Source: Fumia sp045121595 (GTDB taxonomy: Bacteria; Bacillota; Clostridia; Oscillospirales; Ruminococcaceae). Taken from it: a DNA stretch of 64,000 nucleotides. This document shows positions 15,987 to 23,802 of the stretch, one piece after another (position 1 is the stretch's first letter; each line of letters starts with the position of its first letter). The stretch spans positions 1 through 64,000 of the forward strand of contig JBGVGI010000069.1 of the NCBI GenBank assembly GCA_045121595.1, in the 5' to 3' direction. The notes beneath the pieces were generated by a model that was given only the letters and a program-made list of their open reading frames with translations, was not told the origin of the DNA and did not search any database. A program made the translations under genes and the position numbers.

Positions 15987-17372
15987 TTATTTATCCTTTT
16001 TTCCTTTGAAGAACACACCTGCAATCATAATCACAGCAAATACTATAACGTAGAATAAAACGGGGAACGCAAAACTGCCGTTTGCCTTAGCGTTCATATA
16101 GGGAACGATGCCGTGGGCATAAACTGCCGCAAACACCATAAAAAGACAAGCAATTATCGAAAGTATCGGCAACAGAAAACGTTTTACAAAGCCTAATTCC
16201 TTTTCTTTTTTCATCCAGAGAATGAAAATAGGAATATAAAGCGCATAAATCGTGATAATGGGGAGCTCGGAGGAGTCAAAGTTGAAAAGTCCGAACCAAC
16301 CGCTTGTGAGGTTTGCACCGTAGAAATACACAAGCCAGATGCTACACGCCAAAAGTCCCCATACAGAGGAGTTTGTAACCATATTGGTACTCTTATCAAT
16401 CTGCTTGAACATATCGGGTTTTGGCCCCTCGTCACGACAGGCAATAGCATACATACCGCGTGTAGTTGCAACCATAAGTCCGTTAAGAGTGCCAAGGCAG
16501 GAAATTACAATACAGATGTTGAGAAGTGTTCCACCAACGCTACCGAAGATGTTAATGAAAGCTCTGGAAGAGCCTTCTTCCATCAAAACTGCGTTTGAAG
16601 CACCACCTGCTACACCGATATAATAGAAAACATAAGCAATAATAACGATAACTGAGCCTATAATCAAAGCAAGAGGCAAGTTTTTCTTTGCATCACGAAG
16701 CTCTGCATTGATTGAAGTAGCGATAATCCAGCCTTCATAAGCAAAAGCAGTTGCAACGATTGCCGCAAAAAGACCTGCACTTGTACCACCTGATACTTCG
16801 GTAACCACTGTTGTGAAGTTTTCGGGCAAGGTGCCGTTGATGATTCCCACAGTTGTACCTACAACCGCCATCAAAGCTATGGGAATAAGCTTGATTACAG
16901 TAGCACTGACCTGAACTTTACCTGCAAGTTTCGGGGATAACACGTTTACAGCATAAGTGCCGATAAGGAAAAATCCCGAAAGAGCAAGCACTTCCGCACC
17001 CGCTAAATTCCAACCGAACAAAACGCCGAAATATCTTGCGGAAACCCAGGAAAGAACAGACGTCATACCAGGGTAGTAGATGTTGACCATAAACCACGCA
17101 AGATAGTATGCATATCCTTTGCCACAGGTGGCTTCCGCGTAGTCAACGACACCGCTTACTTTTTCATATTTAGACGCCATCATAGCAAACTGCAAAGCGC
17201 ATATCATCATAAGTACACCCGTTACAACCCAGGCAATAACGCCAAGAGGCATATTTCCTCCCGTTGCAACCAGAACGTTTTGTGCTTTAAAGAAAAGTCC
17301 TGAGCCGATTACTGTGCCGACTACCATACATATAGCAGTAGGCAAACCATATCTTTTATCCAATTTTTCCAT
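15987..17372 (-). CDS. APC-superfamily permease (amino-acid-permease type)
   Basis: This 461-residue protein has about 12 membrane helices. The first helix contains VVGTVIGSGLFFKAQNV, the glycine-rich TM1 break of APC transporters, and a later AFAYEGWIIATSINAELRD segment matches amino-acid permeases. It heads the operon containing GH78 rhamnosidase and an esterase, where a sugar transporter would be expected. Either the operon is a chance grouping or this permease carries an unexpected substrate. The ATG is chosen for the GGATGGTG just upstream. Confidence 0.88.
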   Translation of the reverse strand: MEKLDKRYGLPTAICMVVGTVIGSGLFFKAQNVLVATGGNMPLGVIAWVVTGVLMMICALQFAMMASKYEKVSGVVDYAEATCGKGYAYYLAWFMVNIYYPGMTSVLSWVSARYFGVLFGWNLAGAEVLALSGFFLIGTYAVNVLSPKLAGKVQVSATVIKLIPIALMAVVGTTVGIINGTLPENFTTVVTEVSGGTSAGLFAAIVATAFAYEGWIIATSINAELRDAKKNLPLALIIGSVIVIIAYVFYYIGVAGGASNAVLMEEGSSRAFINIFGSVGGTLLNICIVISCLGTLNGLMVATTRGMYAIACRDEGPKPDMFKQIDKSTNMVTNSSVWGLLACSIWLVYFYGANLTSGWFGLFNFDSSELPIITIYALYIPIFILWMKKEKELGFVKRFLLPILSIIACLFMVFAAVYAHGIVPYMNAKANGSFAFPVLFYVIVFAVIMIAGVFFKGKKDK

Positions 17373-17394
17373 AATTATCACCATCCTTAAAAAC

Positions 17395-17423
17395 ATAATA
17401 TCAAAAAAGTAACGATTTGTAAA
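17395..17423 (-). promoter_or_regulatory. Promoter of the permease-rhamnosidase-esterase operon
   Basis: TTTACA, 17 bases, TATTAT, reading leftward, about 25 bases before the permease start. Confidence 0.65.
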
Positions 17424-17425
17424 GA

Positions 17426-17455
17426 AAAATCGGTCAGAAAATTCTGACCGATTTT
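17426..17455 (-). terminator. Terminator of the aldolase/sialidase-like operon
   Basis: AAAATCGGTCAGAA and TTCTGACCGATTTT pair, followed leftward by a T-rich tract. Confidence 0.85.
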
Positions 17456-17459
17456 AATA

Positions 17460-18674
17460 TTATTCAAATTCTTTTAAATTAAGTCTTACGGTTAATATGG
17501 ATGGTTTTTCATTCTCTATCCAACGCCCGTAAGTTATAGCTACTATGGTATCATCAGGTAGAATATGAAGACCCGAATATCCACAATCCCAGGGGTGACT
17601 GTTATCTTTAAGCCTTATTTTATACTGACCTTCTTTTCCGCCTGTAAGGTCGTCATCGGTACCTACCCACATAACCCAGTCGCCGTAGGTTTCACCATCC
17701 TTTAACATATCCCTGAAAGCAACAACTATTCTGCCGTCGCTTAATCTTCTTAAGATATGTCTGTCACCTGTAAGCACTTTGGGCACTTCGCGGAGTCCTT
17801 CGAAAGTTTCTCCGTTATCGTGGCTGAACATAATAAAGGAGTTATGCAAACGTGAATTATCACGCATCAAAACAGCAAGTGTACCGTCTTTAAGTCTTAT
17901 CGTACCCGGTTCACAGATATGGGCGGTTTCGTGGGAGATAACGGGTACCGGGTCACTCCAGGTCAAACCGCCATCTTTGGTATACATCTTTTTAATTTCA
18001 AGTGATTTACCGCAATCCATATTGCTGAAATAGGTTTTATATATCATTGTGCCGTTATTTTCATTGACGTTTTCATCACCATCTAAAAAAGCAGTTTCAA
18101 AGCATTCACCCATATCACCGTCTTCTGCCTGGTTATATGTCTTTCTTACATATTTGCTTTTTCCCTCTTCGGTATATCGCCATATTTCGTAGAAAGAGCC
18201 ACCTTTTTGTGTGTGGTCTGCATCTTTGTCATCGTGAAAAAGCGCCATATATTCTCCGGGGTTTTCAAGTGCCACCACGTCACCCATAGCACAGATACCC
18301 GCATAATCTCCCATTACTTCAAGGTCGGTCCAGGTGTTGCCGTCGTCTTCGGATATTGCTTTTCTCAAAGGATAAAATCCAGAAAACAAAACGATACGTT
18401 TTTTCCCGTCAGCATCGGTTGTTCTGTAAACTGTAGGAACTTCCATCGATGTAACGAACGATTCGGGAAGATTTTGCCTTTCGCTCCAGGTGATACCTGC
18501 ATCAAAGCTTTTCTTCATAACAAGACTTCCTCTGCCGTGACCCTTGGGATAAAAAGCTATGATAGTTTTGTTATCGTCAAGCATAACACTGCTGACCTGA
18601 CCTAAATACACGCCATCTTCTTTATCGACTATAGTCTGCCTGAAGGTCTGGGCATCTAAATCTATAAATTTCAT
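17460..18674 (-). CDS. Sialidase-like (BNR/Asp-box) propeller protein
   Basis: The protein has 404 residues with Asp-boxes KSFDAGITWSE, SEDDGNTWTD, TKDGGLTWSD and SHDNGETFEG, giving a six-bladed propeller. GTIRLKDGTLAVLMRDNSR and HILRRLSDGRIVVAFRD hold possible substrate-binding arginines. It shares the fold and operon style of the sialidase-like gene at 11158 but is not a close copy. There is no signal peptide. It follows the HpaI-type aldolase gene with a gap of a few bases, so the two are co-transcribed. The function may be sialidase or another exo-glycosidase. Confidence 0.78.
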   Translation of the reverse strand: MKFIDLDAQTFRQTIVDKEDGVYLGQVSSVMLDDNKTIIAFYPKGHGRGSLVMKKSFDAGITWSERQNLPESFVTSMEVPTVYRTTDADGKKRIVLFSGFYPLRKAISEDDGNTWTDLEVMGDYAGICAMGDVVALENPGEYMALFHDDKDADHTQKGGSFYEIWRYTEEGKSKYVRKTYNQAEDGDMGECFETAFLDGDENVNENNGTMIYKTYFSNMDCGKSLEIKKMYTKDGGLTWSDPVPVISHETAHICEPGTIRLKDGTLAVLMRDNSRLHNSFIMFSHDNGETFEGLREVPKVLTGDRHILRRLSDGRIVVAFRDMLKDGETYGDWVMWVGTDDDLTGGKEGQYKIRLKDNSHPWDCGYSGLHILPDDTIVAITYGRWIENEKPSILTVRLNLKEFE

Positions 18675-18678
18675 TTTA

Positions 18679-19452
18679 TTATCTCCTGTCTTGTATTTTA
18701 TTTATTGTACCGAGAGTTTCCTTGCTCTTTTTAAGGATGTAATCGTAATCAGCACCCGTTGAAATCATATTGATTCCCATTGAATCGTATCTCTTTAAAG
18801 TTTCCTCATCGGTTGCGAAAGTAGATACGCCCACTGTTTTACCTGCTTTTTTAAAGGCAGAGATAGCTTTTTTAGCTAAATACAGATTTTCTTCGCAGAA
18901 TATATCCCCAAGTCTTCCGATAGAGCCCGACAAATCGTGCATTCCAAGAATACACCCGTCAAGATAAGAAAGATTTGCTATCCTTTCGGCATCCTCGGCG
19001 GCACTTTTGAGTTCTATCTGCACAAAACGGCACATTTTAAGATGACCTTCGCCGTAATAATACACCTCATTTTCAGGATTGTATCTCACAGCACCTTTAG
19101 GGCCGCATCCTCTCTTGCCGTATGGAGGATACAACGTATAATCAAGCAATTGTTTTGCATGTTCACTATCACGCACCATCGGAAAAATTATCCCGTCAAC
19201 GCCCATTTCAAGAACTTTTTTAATCGCAGTAAGGTCGTCCACGGGGACTCTTACAAACACCGGTGTTTTATCGTGTTTTGAGGCAAGGATATGGTGGTAA
19301 ACCTCATTCGGTGACATAGATGTATGTTCCATATCAACCCATAAAAAGTCATAACCTACTGATGACATAATTTCACACACTATAGGATCTGATAAATTTA
19401 TATGTGTTCCGCAAACTTTTTGCACTGCTGTGATTTTTTCTTTGATATTCAT
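18679..19452 (-). CDS. HpcH/HpaI family class II aldolase
   Basis: This 257-residue TIM-barrel enzyme would cleave a 2-keto-3-deoxy acid to pyruvate and an aldehyde using a divalent metal. Visible motifs are DFLWVDMEHTSMS (catalytic His), PVFVRVP, GVDGIIFPMVRDSE, YPPYGKRGCGP and FVQIELKSAAE (metal-binding Glu). The nearby rhamnosidase makes 2-keto-3-deoxy-rhamnonate a reasonable substrate, but sugar-acid specificity cannot be read from sequence. The start has GAAGGGCGTG upstream. A divergent AraC gene shares the promoter region. A second family member lies at 44437. Confidence 0.85.
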   Translation of the reverse strand: MNIKEKITAVQKVCGTHINLSDPIVCEIMSSVGYDFLWVDMEHTSMSPNEVYHHILASKHDKTPVFVRVPVDDLTAIKKVLEMGVDGIIFPMVRDSEHAKQLLDYTLYPPYGKRGCGPKGAVRYNPENEVYYYGEGHLKMCRFVQIELKSAAEDAERIANLSYLDGCILGMHDLSGSIGRLGDIFCEENLYLAKKAISAFKKAGKTVGVSTFATDEETLKRYDSMGINMISTGADYDYILKKSKETLGTINKIQDRR

Positions 19453-19469
19453 AGCAAACACGCCCTTCG

Positions 19470-19498
19470 TTGACATTTTAGATAAAGTATATTATAAT
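19470..19498 (+). promoter_or_regulatory. Perfect-consensus sigma-A promoter of the AraC gene
   Basis: TTGACA, exactly 17 bases, TATAAT. Because transcription starts near 19505, translation cannot begin upstream of that. Confidence 0.9.
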
Positions 19499-19519
19499 CA
19501 TTTTAGTTTTTGTATTCAA
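19491..19519 (-). promoter_or_regulatory. Promoter of the aldolase/sialidase-like operon
   Basis: TTGAAT, 17 bases, TATAAT, reading leftward. Its -10 overlaps the -10 of the divergent AraC promoter, so polymerase cannot occupy both at once. Confidence 0.7.
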
Positions 19520-19534
19520 AAAAATCAAGGAAGG

Positions 19535-20443
19535 ATGCAGACATATATTTATATAATATGTCGTTTTTTTACAATAATGAGCAAAAATACAAGCAGTTTA
19601 CAGAGTTATCATATACTCAGCGTCAGAAAGCCGTGGCTTTTGTGTCAGTTTATTATCAATGACAACTTCAGTGGTGGACTTGTGGCAAGTGACCATTATC
19701 ATTTTCACTCGGCTTACGAGGTGCACGTTGCAATAAAAGGGCAGACTCACATTATGATTGAAGACGCCGACGTCGTTTTAAACGAGGGGGACGTTTGTGT
19801 TATTCCACCCGATACCGTACATTATGTTTATAAATCGGATGACTCAAGCAAAACGGGTTTTCGGTTCACCTTTTCACCTTTATCAAAGCATTCGGATGAA
19901 CTTTATAAACTCTTTGAGAAATCTTTTGGCTCTGTTACAGATTATTTCATAATCAAAAACCATAATATTTATCAGAAATATCTGAGTATCGCCTGTGAAC
20001 TTGCGACCAATTCTGTTCAGGATTTCATAATCGCTGAAATGCTGTTCCTGTCGCTATATGAAATCGCAACCATTATGGGTGGTGCCAATGAAATCAATGA
20101 CCATAGTGAAAATCATTCACTGATAAATCTGTCCGAACAGATAGAAGAATTTATCTCCTCAAACTACCAAAGAAAGCTTTATCTTGAAGAACTGGCAGAT
20201 TATCTGCATTTGAGCAAACGACAGACAGAACGTATTATTAAAAAGGTTTTCAACACATCTTTTAATGAGCTTCTTAACAAGAAACGCCTGACCATTGCTA
20301 AATTTATGCTTAAAAACACATTGCTTACTGTGGATGAAATCTCAGAACAACTTGGCTTTGCGGATAAAAGTTATTTTTACCGTAAATTTAAAGAAGCTTT
20401 TTCGGTCACTCCCTCTCAGTACAGAAAAAATATAAAAGAATAA
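19535..20443 (+). CDS. AraC-family transcriptional regulator
   Basis: The N-terminal cupin domain has SDHYHFHSAYEVHVAIKG and VCVIPPDTVHYVY. The C-terminal domain has both helix-turn-helix units: LYLEELADYLHLSKRQTERI, then LTVDEISEQLGFADKSYFYR followed by AFSVTPSQYRK. The start is uncertain. The ATG used here directly abuts AAGGAAGG, which is too close for a good ribosome site; the ATG at 19577 gives a more normal N-terminus (MSKNTSSLQ) but has no ribosome site. It is divergent from the aldolase operon, which it probably controls. Confidence 0.88.
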   Translation: MQTYIYIICRFFTIMSKNTSSLQSYHILSVRKPWLLCQFIINDNFSGGLVASDHYHFHSAYEVHVAIKGQTHIMIEDADVVLNEGDVCVIPPDTVHYVYKSDDSSKTGFRFTFSPLSKHSDELYKLFEKSFGSVTDYFIIKNHNIYQKYLSIACELATNSVQDFIIAEMLFLSLYEIATIMGGANEINDHSENHSLINLSEQIEEFISSNYQRKLYLEELADYLHLSKRQTERIIKKVFNTSFNELLNKKRLTIAKFMLKNTLLTVDEISEQLGFADKSYFYRKFKEAFSVTPSQYRKNIKE

Positions 20444-20468
20444 ACGGCGGATTTTCCCGCCGTTTTTT
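20442..20468 (+). terminator. Terminator of the AraC gene
   Basis: AAACGGCGG and CCGCCGTTT are followed by T's. Confidence 0.88.
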
Positions 20469-20469
20469 A

Positions 20470-20715
20470 TTATCTTAAAGTGGCCATAACCGTATTATAA
20501 ACTGTCACAATTATTAAAAATATGCCGAGTAGTAGATAATAAAGTGAGGATCTTCTTTCACCATTAAGAGCCCTTTCCTTTGCTGTAACAAACATCGTAA
20601 CAGCAAGACATAAAAACGTTATCGGCATTGTAATGTCGTAAGAAACTGCATTTGTCAGTCCCAAAATTGCAAAAGCCACCGTCAGAGCTGAAAATAAAAG
20701 TTTAAGTGTAGACAT
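20470..20715 (-). CDS. Small membrane protein of unknown function
   Basis: The protein has 81 residues and probably three hydrophobic segments (about 5-24, 28-43 and 57-75), with a basic loop KERALNGERRSS between the second and third. I do not recognise the family. The ATG follows CAGGTGA and a plausible promoter; a longer frame upstream would run through the promoter and into the tRNA terminator. It stands alone between the AraC gene and the tRNA cluster. Confidence 0.6.
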   Translation of the reverse strand: MSTLKLLFSALTVAFAILGLTNAVSYDITMPITFLCLAVTMFVTAKERALNGERRSSLYYLLLGIFLIIVTVYNTVMATLR

Positions 20716-20737
20716 AAAATCACCTGCTTTCAGGATA

Positions 20738-20766
20738 AGCATAACATACAATTTTTTATTTGTAAA
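20738..20766 (-). promoter_or_regulatory. Promoter of the small membrane protein gene
   Basis: TTTACA, 17 bases, TATGCT, reading leftward. Confidence 0.55.
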
Positions 20767-20828
20767 GTCCTTTTCCCCAAAGGCATATTTTTTATACGCT
20801 CCCTCCGAATCCACTCCTATGCAAAACA

Positions 20829-20856
20829 AAAGAGACATCCACTTGGATGTCTCTTT
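20829..20856 (-). terminator. Terminator of the tRNA operon
   Basis: AAAGAGACATCC and GGATGTCTCTTT pair around a four-base loop with a T-rich tail, directly after tRNA-Tyr. Confidence 0.88.
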
Positions 20857-20860
20857 GTTT

Positions 20861-20946
20861 TGGTGGGCGAGGGTGGATTCGGACCACCGAAGCAATGATG
20901 CAACAGATTTACAGTCTGCCCCCTTTGGCCACTCGGGAACTCGCCC
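20861..20946 (-). tRNA. tRNA-Tyr (GTA)
   Basis: This 86-base tRNA has acceptor GGGCGAG paired with CTCGCCC, the anticodon loop around CTGTAAA, a long class II variable arm and an encoded CCA. It is the last gene of the three-tRNA operon. Confidence 0.95.
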
Positions 20947-20970
20947 AAATATTAAATTAAAAGAAAAAAA

Positions 20971-21046
20971 TGGAGCTGGTGGACGGACTCGAACCCCCGA
21001 CCTGCTGATTACAAATCAGCTGCTCTACCAACTGAGCTACACCAGC
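20971..21046 (-). tRNA. tRNA-Thr (TGT)
   Basis: This 76-base tRNA has acceptor GCTGGTG, D arm GTAGCTCAGTTGGTAGAGC, anticodon TGT in TTTGTAA, a TPsiC arm and CCA. It is an intact relative of the truncated tRNA-Thr at the left edge. Confidence 0.95.
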
Positions 21047-21059
21047 GCTTATATTTTCT

Positions 21060-21136
21060 TGGTCGGGGCGACAGGACTCGAACCTGCGGCATCTTGGTCC
21101 CAAACCAAGCACTCTACCAAACTGAGCTACGCCCCG
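21060..21136 (-). tRNA. tRNA-Pro (TGG)
   Basis: This 77-base tRNA has acceptor CGGGGCG, anticodon TGG in TTTGGGA and encoded CCA. It is first in the operon. Confidence 0.95.
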
Positions 21137-21170
21137 TTTTTGGTGGCTTGTCTTTATCGACAGCTTTTAT

Positions 21171-21199
21171 AGTTTACCATATATATAATCATTTGTCAA
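21171..21199 (-). promoter_or_regulatory. Promoter of the tRNA operon
   Basis: TTGACA, 17 bases, TAAACT, reading leftward, about 35 bases before tRNA-Pro. Confidence 0.8.
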
Positions 21200-21235
21200 G
21201 TATTTTTTTAAAAAAAATATAAATTTTCAAAAAAA

Positions 21236-21266
21236 TTAAAGCCTGAGGGATTTCCTCAGGCTTTTT
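21236..21266 (-). terminator. Terminator of pckG
   Basis: AAAGCCTGAGG and CCTCAGGCTTT are followed leftward by a T-rich tract. Confidence 0.88.
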
Positions 21267-21274
21267 AGCTTTAA

Positions 21275-23053
21275 TTATGCAAGTCTTGCTTTCATAGCTT
21301 CGAGCTGTTTTTTCATTTCAGCAGGAAGTTTGTCGCCGAATTTTGCATAGAATTCTTCGATACCTTTAGCATCTTCCATCCAGAGGTCTTTGTCAACGCT
21401 CAAGAGGTCTTTGATTGTATCAACTGTGATATCAAGGCCTTCGATGTTGATGTCCTCGGGTTTGGGTTCGTAACCGATAGCTGTTTCAACTGCATCAGCG
21501 TTACCGTCGCAACGGCTGAGAATCCACATAAGAACACGCATATTGTCGCCGAATCCGGGCCAGATGAAGTGACCTTCGTCGTCAGTTCTGAACCAGTTTA
21601 CGTTGAACACCTTGGGAGCTTTGTCGCCAAGTTTTTTACCCATTTCAAGCCAGTGTGCCCAGTAGTCACCCATATTGTAACCACAGAAGGGAAGCATAGC
21701 CATGGGGTCACGACGAACTACACCTACTGCACCAGCAGCTGCAGCTGTTGTTTCGGAAGCCATGATAGAACCTACGAATACACCGTGTTCCCAGTCAAAG
21801 GACTGATATACCAAAGGAGCTGTTTTTGCACGTCTGCCGCCGAATACGATAGCAGAAATCGGAACACCTGTAGGATTATCAAATTCCTTACTGATGCAAG
21901 GACAGTTTTTAGCAGGAGCTGTAAATCTAGAGTTGGGATGAGCAAGTTTGTTACCGTCAGCAACGTATTCAGGGCCGTTTACCTTAGCGCCTTTCCATTC
22001 AGTTGCGTTAACGGGAGGATTCTTGTCAAGACCTTCCCACCATACAGTCATATCGTCGTCATTGATAGCAACGTTTGTAAAGATTGTGCCCTTTTCTGTA
22101 GAATGAAGAGCATTGGGGTTGGATTTAAGGTTTGTACCGGGAGCAACACCGAAGAAACCGTTTTCGGGGTTGATAGCCCAGAGACGTCCGTCATCGCCCT
22201 GACGAAGCCAAGCGATATCGTCACCTACTGTCCATACTTTGTAACCTTTCTTAGCATACACTTCCGGAGGAATGAGCATAGCAAGGTTTGTTTTACCACA
22301 AGCAGAGGGGAAAGCAGCACAGATGTATTTAACTTCTCCTTCGGGATTTTCGATACCGAGGATAAGCATATGTTCAGCCATCCAGCCTTCGTTTTTACCC
22401 TGGTAGGAAGCAATTCTCAATGCGAAACATTTTTTACCGAGCAATACGTTACCGCCGTATGCAGAGTTGATAGAGCAGATAGCGTTTTCTTCGGGGAAAT
22501 GAACGATATAACGTTTTTCGGGATCAACGTCAGCTTTGGAGTGCAAACCGCGAACGAAGTCGTTGGACTCGTCACCAAGCTGTACGAAAGCCTGTTTACC
22601 CATACGTGTCATAATATCCATGTTGAGTACAACGTAGATAGAGTCAGTTACTTCAACGCCCACTTTGGACATTTTAGAACCGATAGGACCCATGGAGTAA
22701 GGAATAACGTACATTGTTCTTCCTTTCATAACGCCGTCATACATGGGATCGAGCAAAGCGTGCATTTCTTTAGGATCTTTCCAGTTGTTTGTAGGACCTG
22801 CGTCCTCTTTCTTTGTAGAGCAGATGAAAGTACGGTCTTCAACACGAGCAACGTCGTTGGGAAGAGTTCTGTGGTACAAACATCCGGGGAGTTTTTCCTG
22901 GTTGAGTTCGATCATTTCGCCTGTGGAGATAGCTTCTTTTCTCAAAGCTTCGAGCTGTTCTTCACTACCATCGAGCCATACAACCTTATCGGGTTTACAG
23001 AGGGCTACCATTTCGTCTACCCACTGCAATACGTTTTTGTTATTGGTAAGCAT
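21275..23053 (-). CDS. pckG: Phosphoenolpyruvate carboxykinase (GTP)
   Basis: The protein has 592 residues, the usual length for the GTP-type enzyme, which interconverts oxaloacetate and phosphoenolpyruvate with GTP/GDP. The P-loop is AAFPSACGKTNLAM (FPSACGKTN at 248-256), with the reactive Cys252 that is specific to the GTP class. Other conserved segments are MYVIPYSMGPIG, NSAYGGNVLLGKKC, EKGTIFTN and GVPISAIVFGGRR. In anaerobes it often fixes CO2 toward oxaloacetate. It is a single-gene transcription unit with its own promoter and terminator. Confidence 0.97.
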   Translation of the reverse strand: MLTNNKNVLQWVDEMVALCKPDKVVWLDGSEEQLEALRKEAISTGEMIELNQEKLPGCLYHRTLPNDVARVEDRTFICSTKKEDAGPTNNWKDPKEMHALLDPMYDGVMKGRTMYVIPYSMGPIGSKMSKVGVEVTDSIYVVLNMDIMTRMGKQAFVQLGDESNDFVRGLHSKADVDPEKRYIVHFPEENAICSINSAYGGNVLLGKKCFALRIASYQGKNEGWMAEHMLILGIENPEGEVKYICAAFPSACGKTNLAMLIPPEVYAKKGYKVWTVGDDIAWLRQGDDGRLWAINPENGFFGVAPGTNLKSNPNALHSTEKGTIFTNVAINDDDMTVWWEGLDKNPPVNATEWKGAKVNGPEYVADGNKLAHPNSRFTAPAKNCPCISKEFDNPTGVPISAIVFGGRRAKTAPLVYQSFDWEHGVFVGSIMASETTAAAAGAVGVVRRDPMAMLPFCGYNMGDYWAHWLEMGKKLGDKAPKVFNVNWFRTDDEGHFIWPGFGDNMRVLMWILSRCDGNADAVETAIGYEPKPEDINIEGLDITVDTIKDLLSVDKDLWMEDAKGIEEFYAKFGDKLPAEMKKQLEAMKARLA

Positions 23054-23100
23054 TTAAATTACCCCTTTCACTTATATATTCGAAAATTACCAATTTTCCA

Positions 23101-23129
23101 CAAATATTATTCTATTATATAATTGTCAA
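23101..23129 (-). promoter_or_regulatory. Candidate promoter of pckG
   Basis: Perfect TTGACA, 17 bases, then a weak TATTTG, reading leftward. An alternative -10 (TAATAT) would have too short a spacer. Confidence 0.5.
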
Positions 23130-23193
23130 AAAATCAATAGCTAAATCGTTAATTTATCTGCAAATTTTATACAAATTGTATTTTTTAACAAAA

Positions 23194-23790
23194 TTATACA
23201 ATTTTAACGGTTGCTTTTTCAATTTTTACGTCTTCGTAAGGTCTGTCAGCATAGTCAACACGAAGCGCCGCAATTTTATTCACAACGTCCATACCGGCAA
23301 TAACCTGTCCGAAAACAGTGTGTGCACCGTCAAGCCAGGGAGTACCACCCTTTTGCATATACATTTCCTTAACGTCGGGGGATAAAGTCTTGCCCTGTCG
23401 TTCAAGCATTGCAAAAAGACGTTTGTCCATAGTTTCGGGACCTGCCTGAACGATAAAGAACTGGCTTCCGTTTGTATTAGGACCTGCGTTTGCCATTGAA
23501 AGAGCACCGCAGAAGTTTCTTGCTTCATCGGAAAATTCATCTTCAAAGGAATGTCCCCAGAGGCTTTCGCCGCCCATACCTGTTGCAGTGGGGTCTCCGC
23601 CCTGAATCATAAAGTCCTTGATAACACGGTGGAAGATAATCCCGTCATAGTAGCCTTTTTCGATAAGTCCTGTAAAATTTTCAACGGTTTTGGGAGCAAC
23701 CTCAGGGAAAAGCAAAACCTCAATGGTTCCCATATTCGTTTCGATTACTGCGATTTTGTCATCTTTTTTAATTTCTCTGAAATTTACCAT
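23194..23790 (-). CDS. Cytoplasmic cyclophilin-type peptidyl-prolyl isomerase
   Basis: The protein has 198 residues and catalyses cis-trans isomerisation of Xaa-Pro bonds. Conserved cyclophilin blocks are IIFHRVIKDFMIQGGDP (catalytic Arg), GALSMANAGPNTNGSQFFI and PWLDGAHTVFGQVI. An insert of about 15 residues (LERQGKTLSPDVKEM) lies between the last two. There is no signal peptide. It follows a secreted cyclophilin-like lipoprotein gene 12 bases upstream. AAAGGAGAA precedes the start. Confidence 0.93.
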   Translation of the reverse strand: MVNFREIKKDDKIAVIETNMGTIEVLLFPEVAPKTVENFTGLIEKGYYDGIIFHRVIKDFMIQGGDPTATGMGGESLWGHSFEDEFSDEARNFCGALSMANAGPNTNGSQFFIVQAGPETMDKRLFAMLERQGKTLSPDVKEMYMQKGGTPWLDGAHTVFGQVIAGMDVVNKIAALRVDYADRPYEDVKIEKATVKIV

Positions 23791-23802
23791 TTTTATTCTC
23801 CT

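Noticed and set aside
19430..19534. A 35-codon N-terminal extension of the AraC gene
   Set aside because: It covers the perfect-consensus promoter and the start of the divergent aldolase gene.
21569..23122. A 517-codon open frame antisense to pckG
   Set aside because: It is the mirror of a highly conserved gene, is rich in Cys, His and Phe, has no ribosome site and begins in the pckG promoter region.
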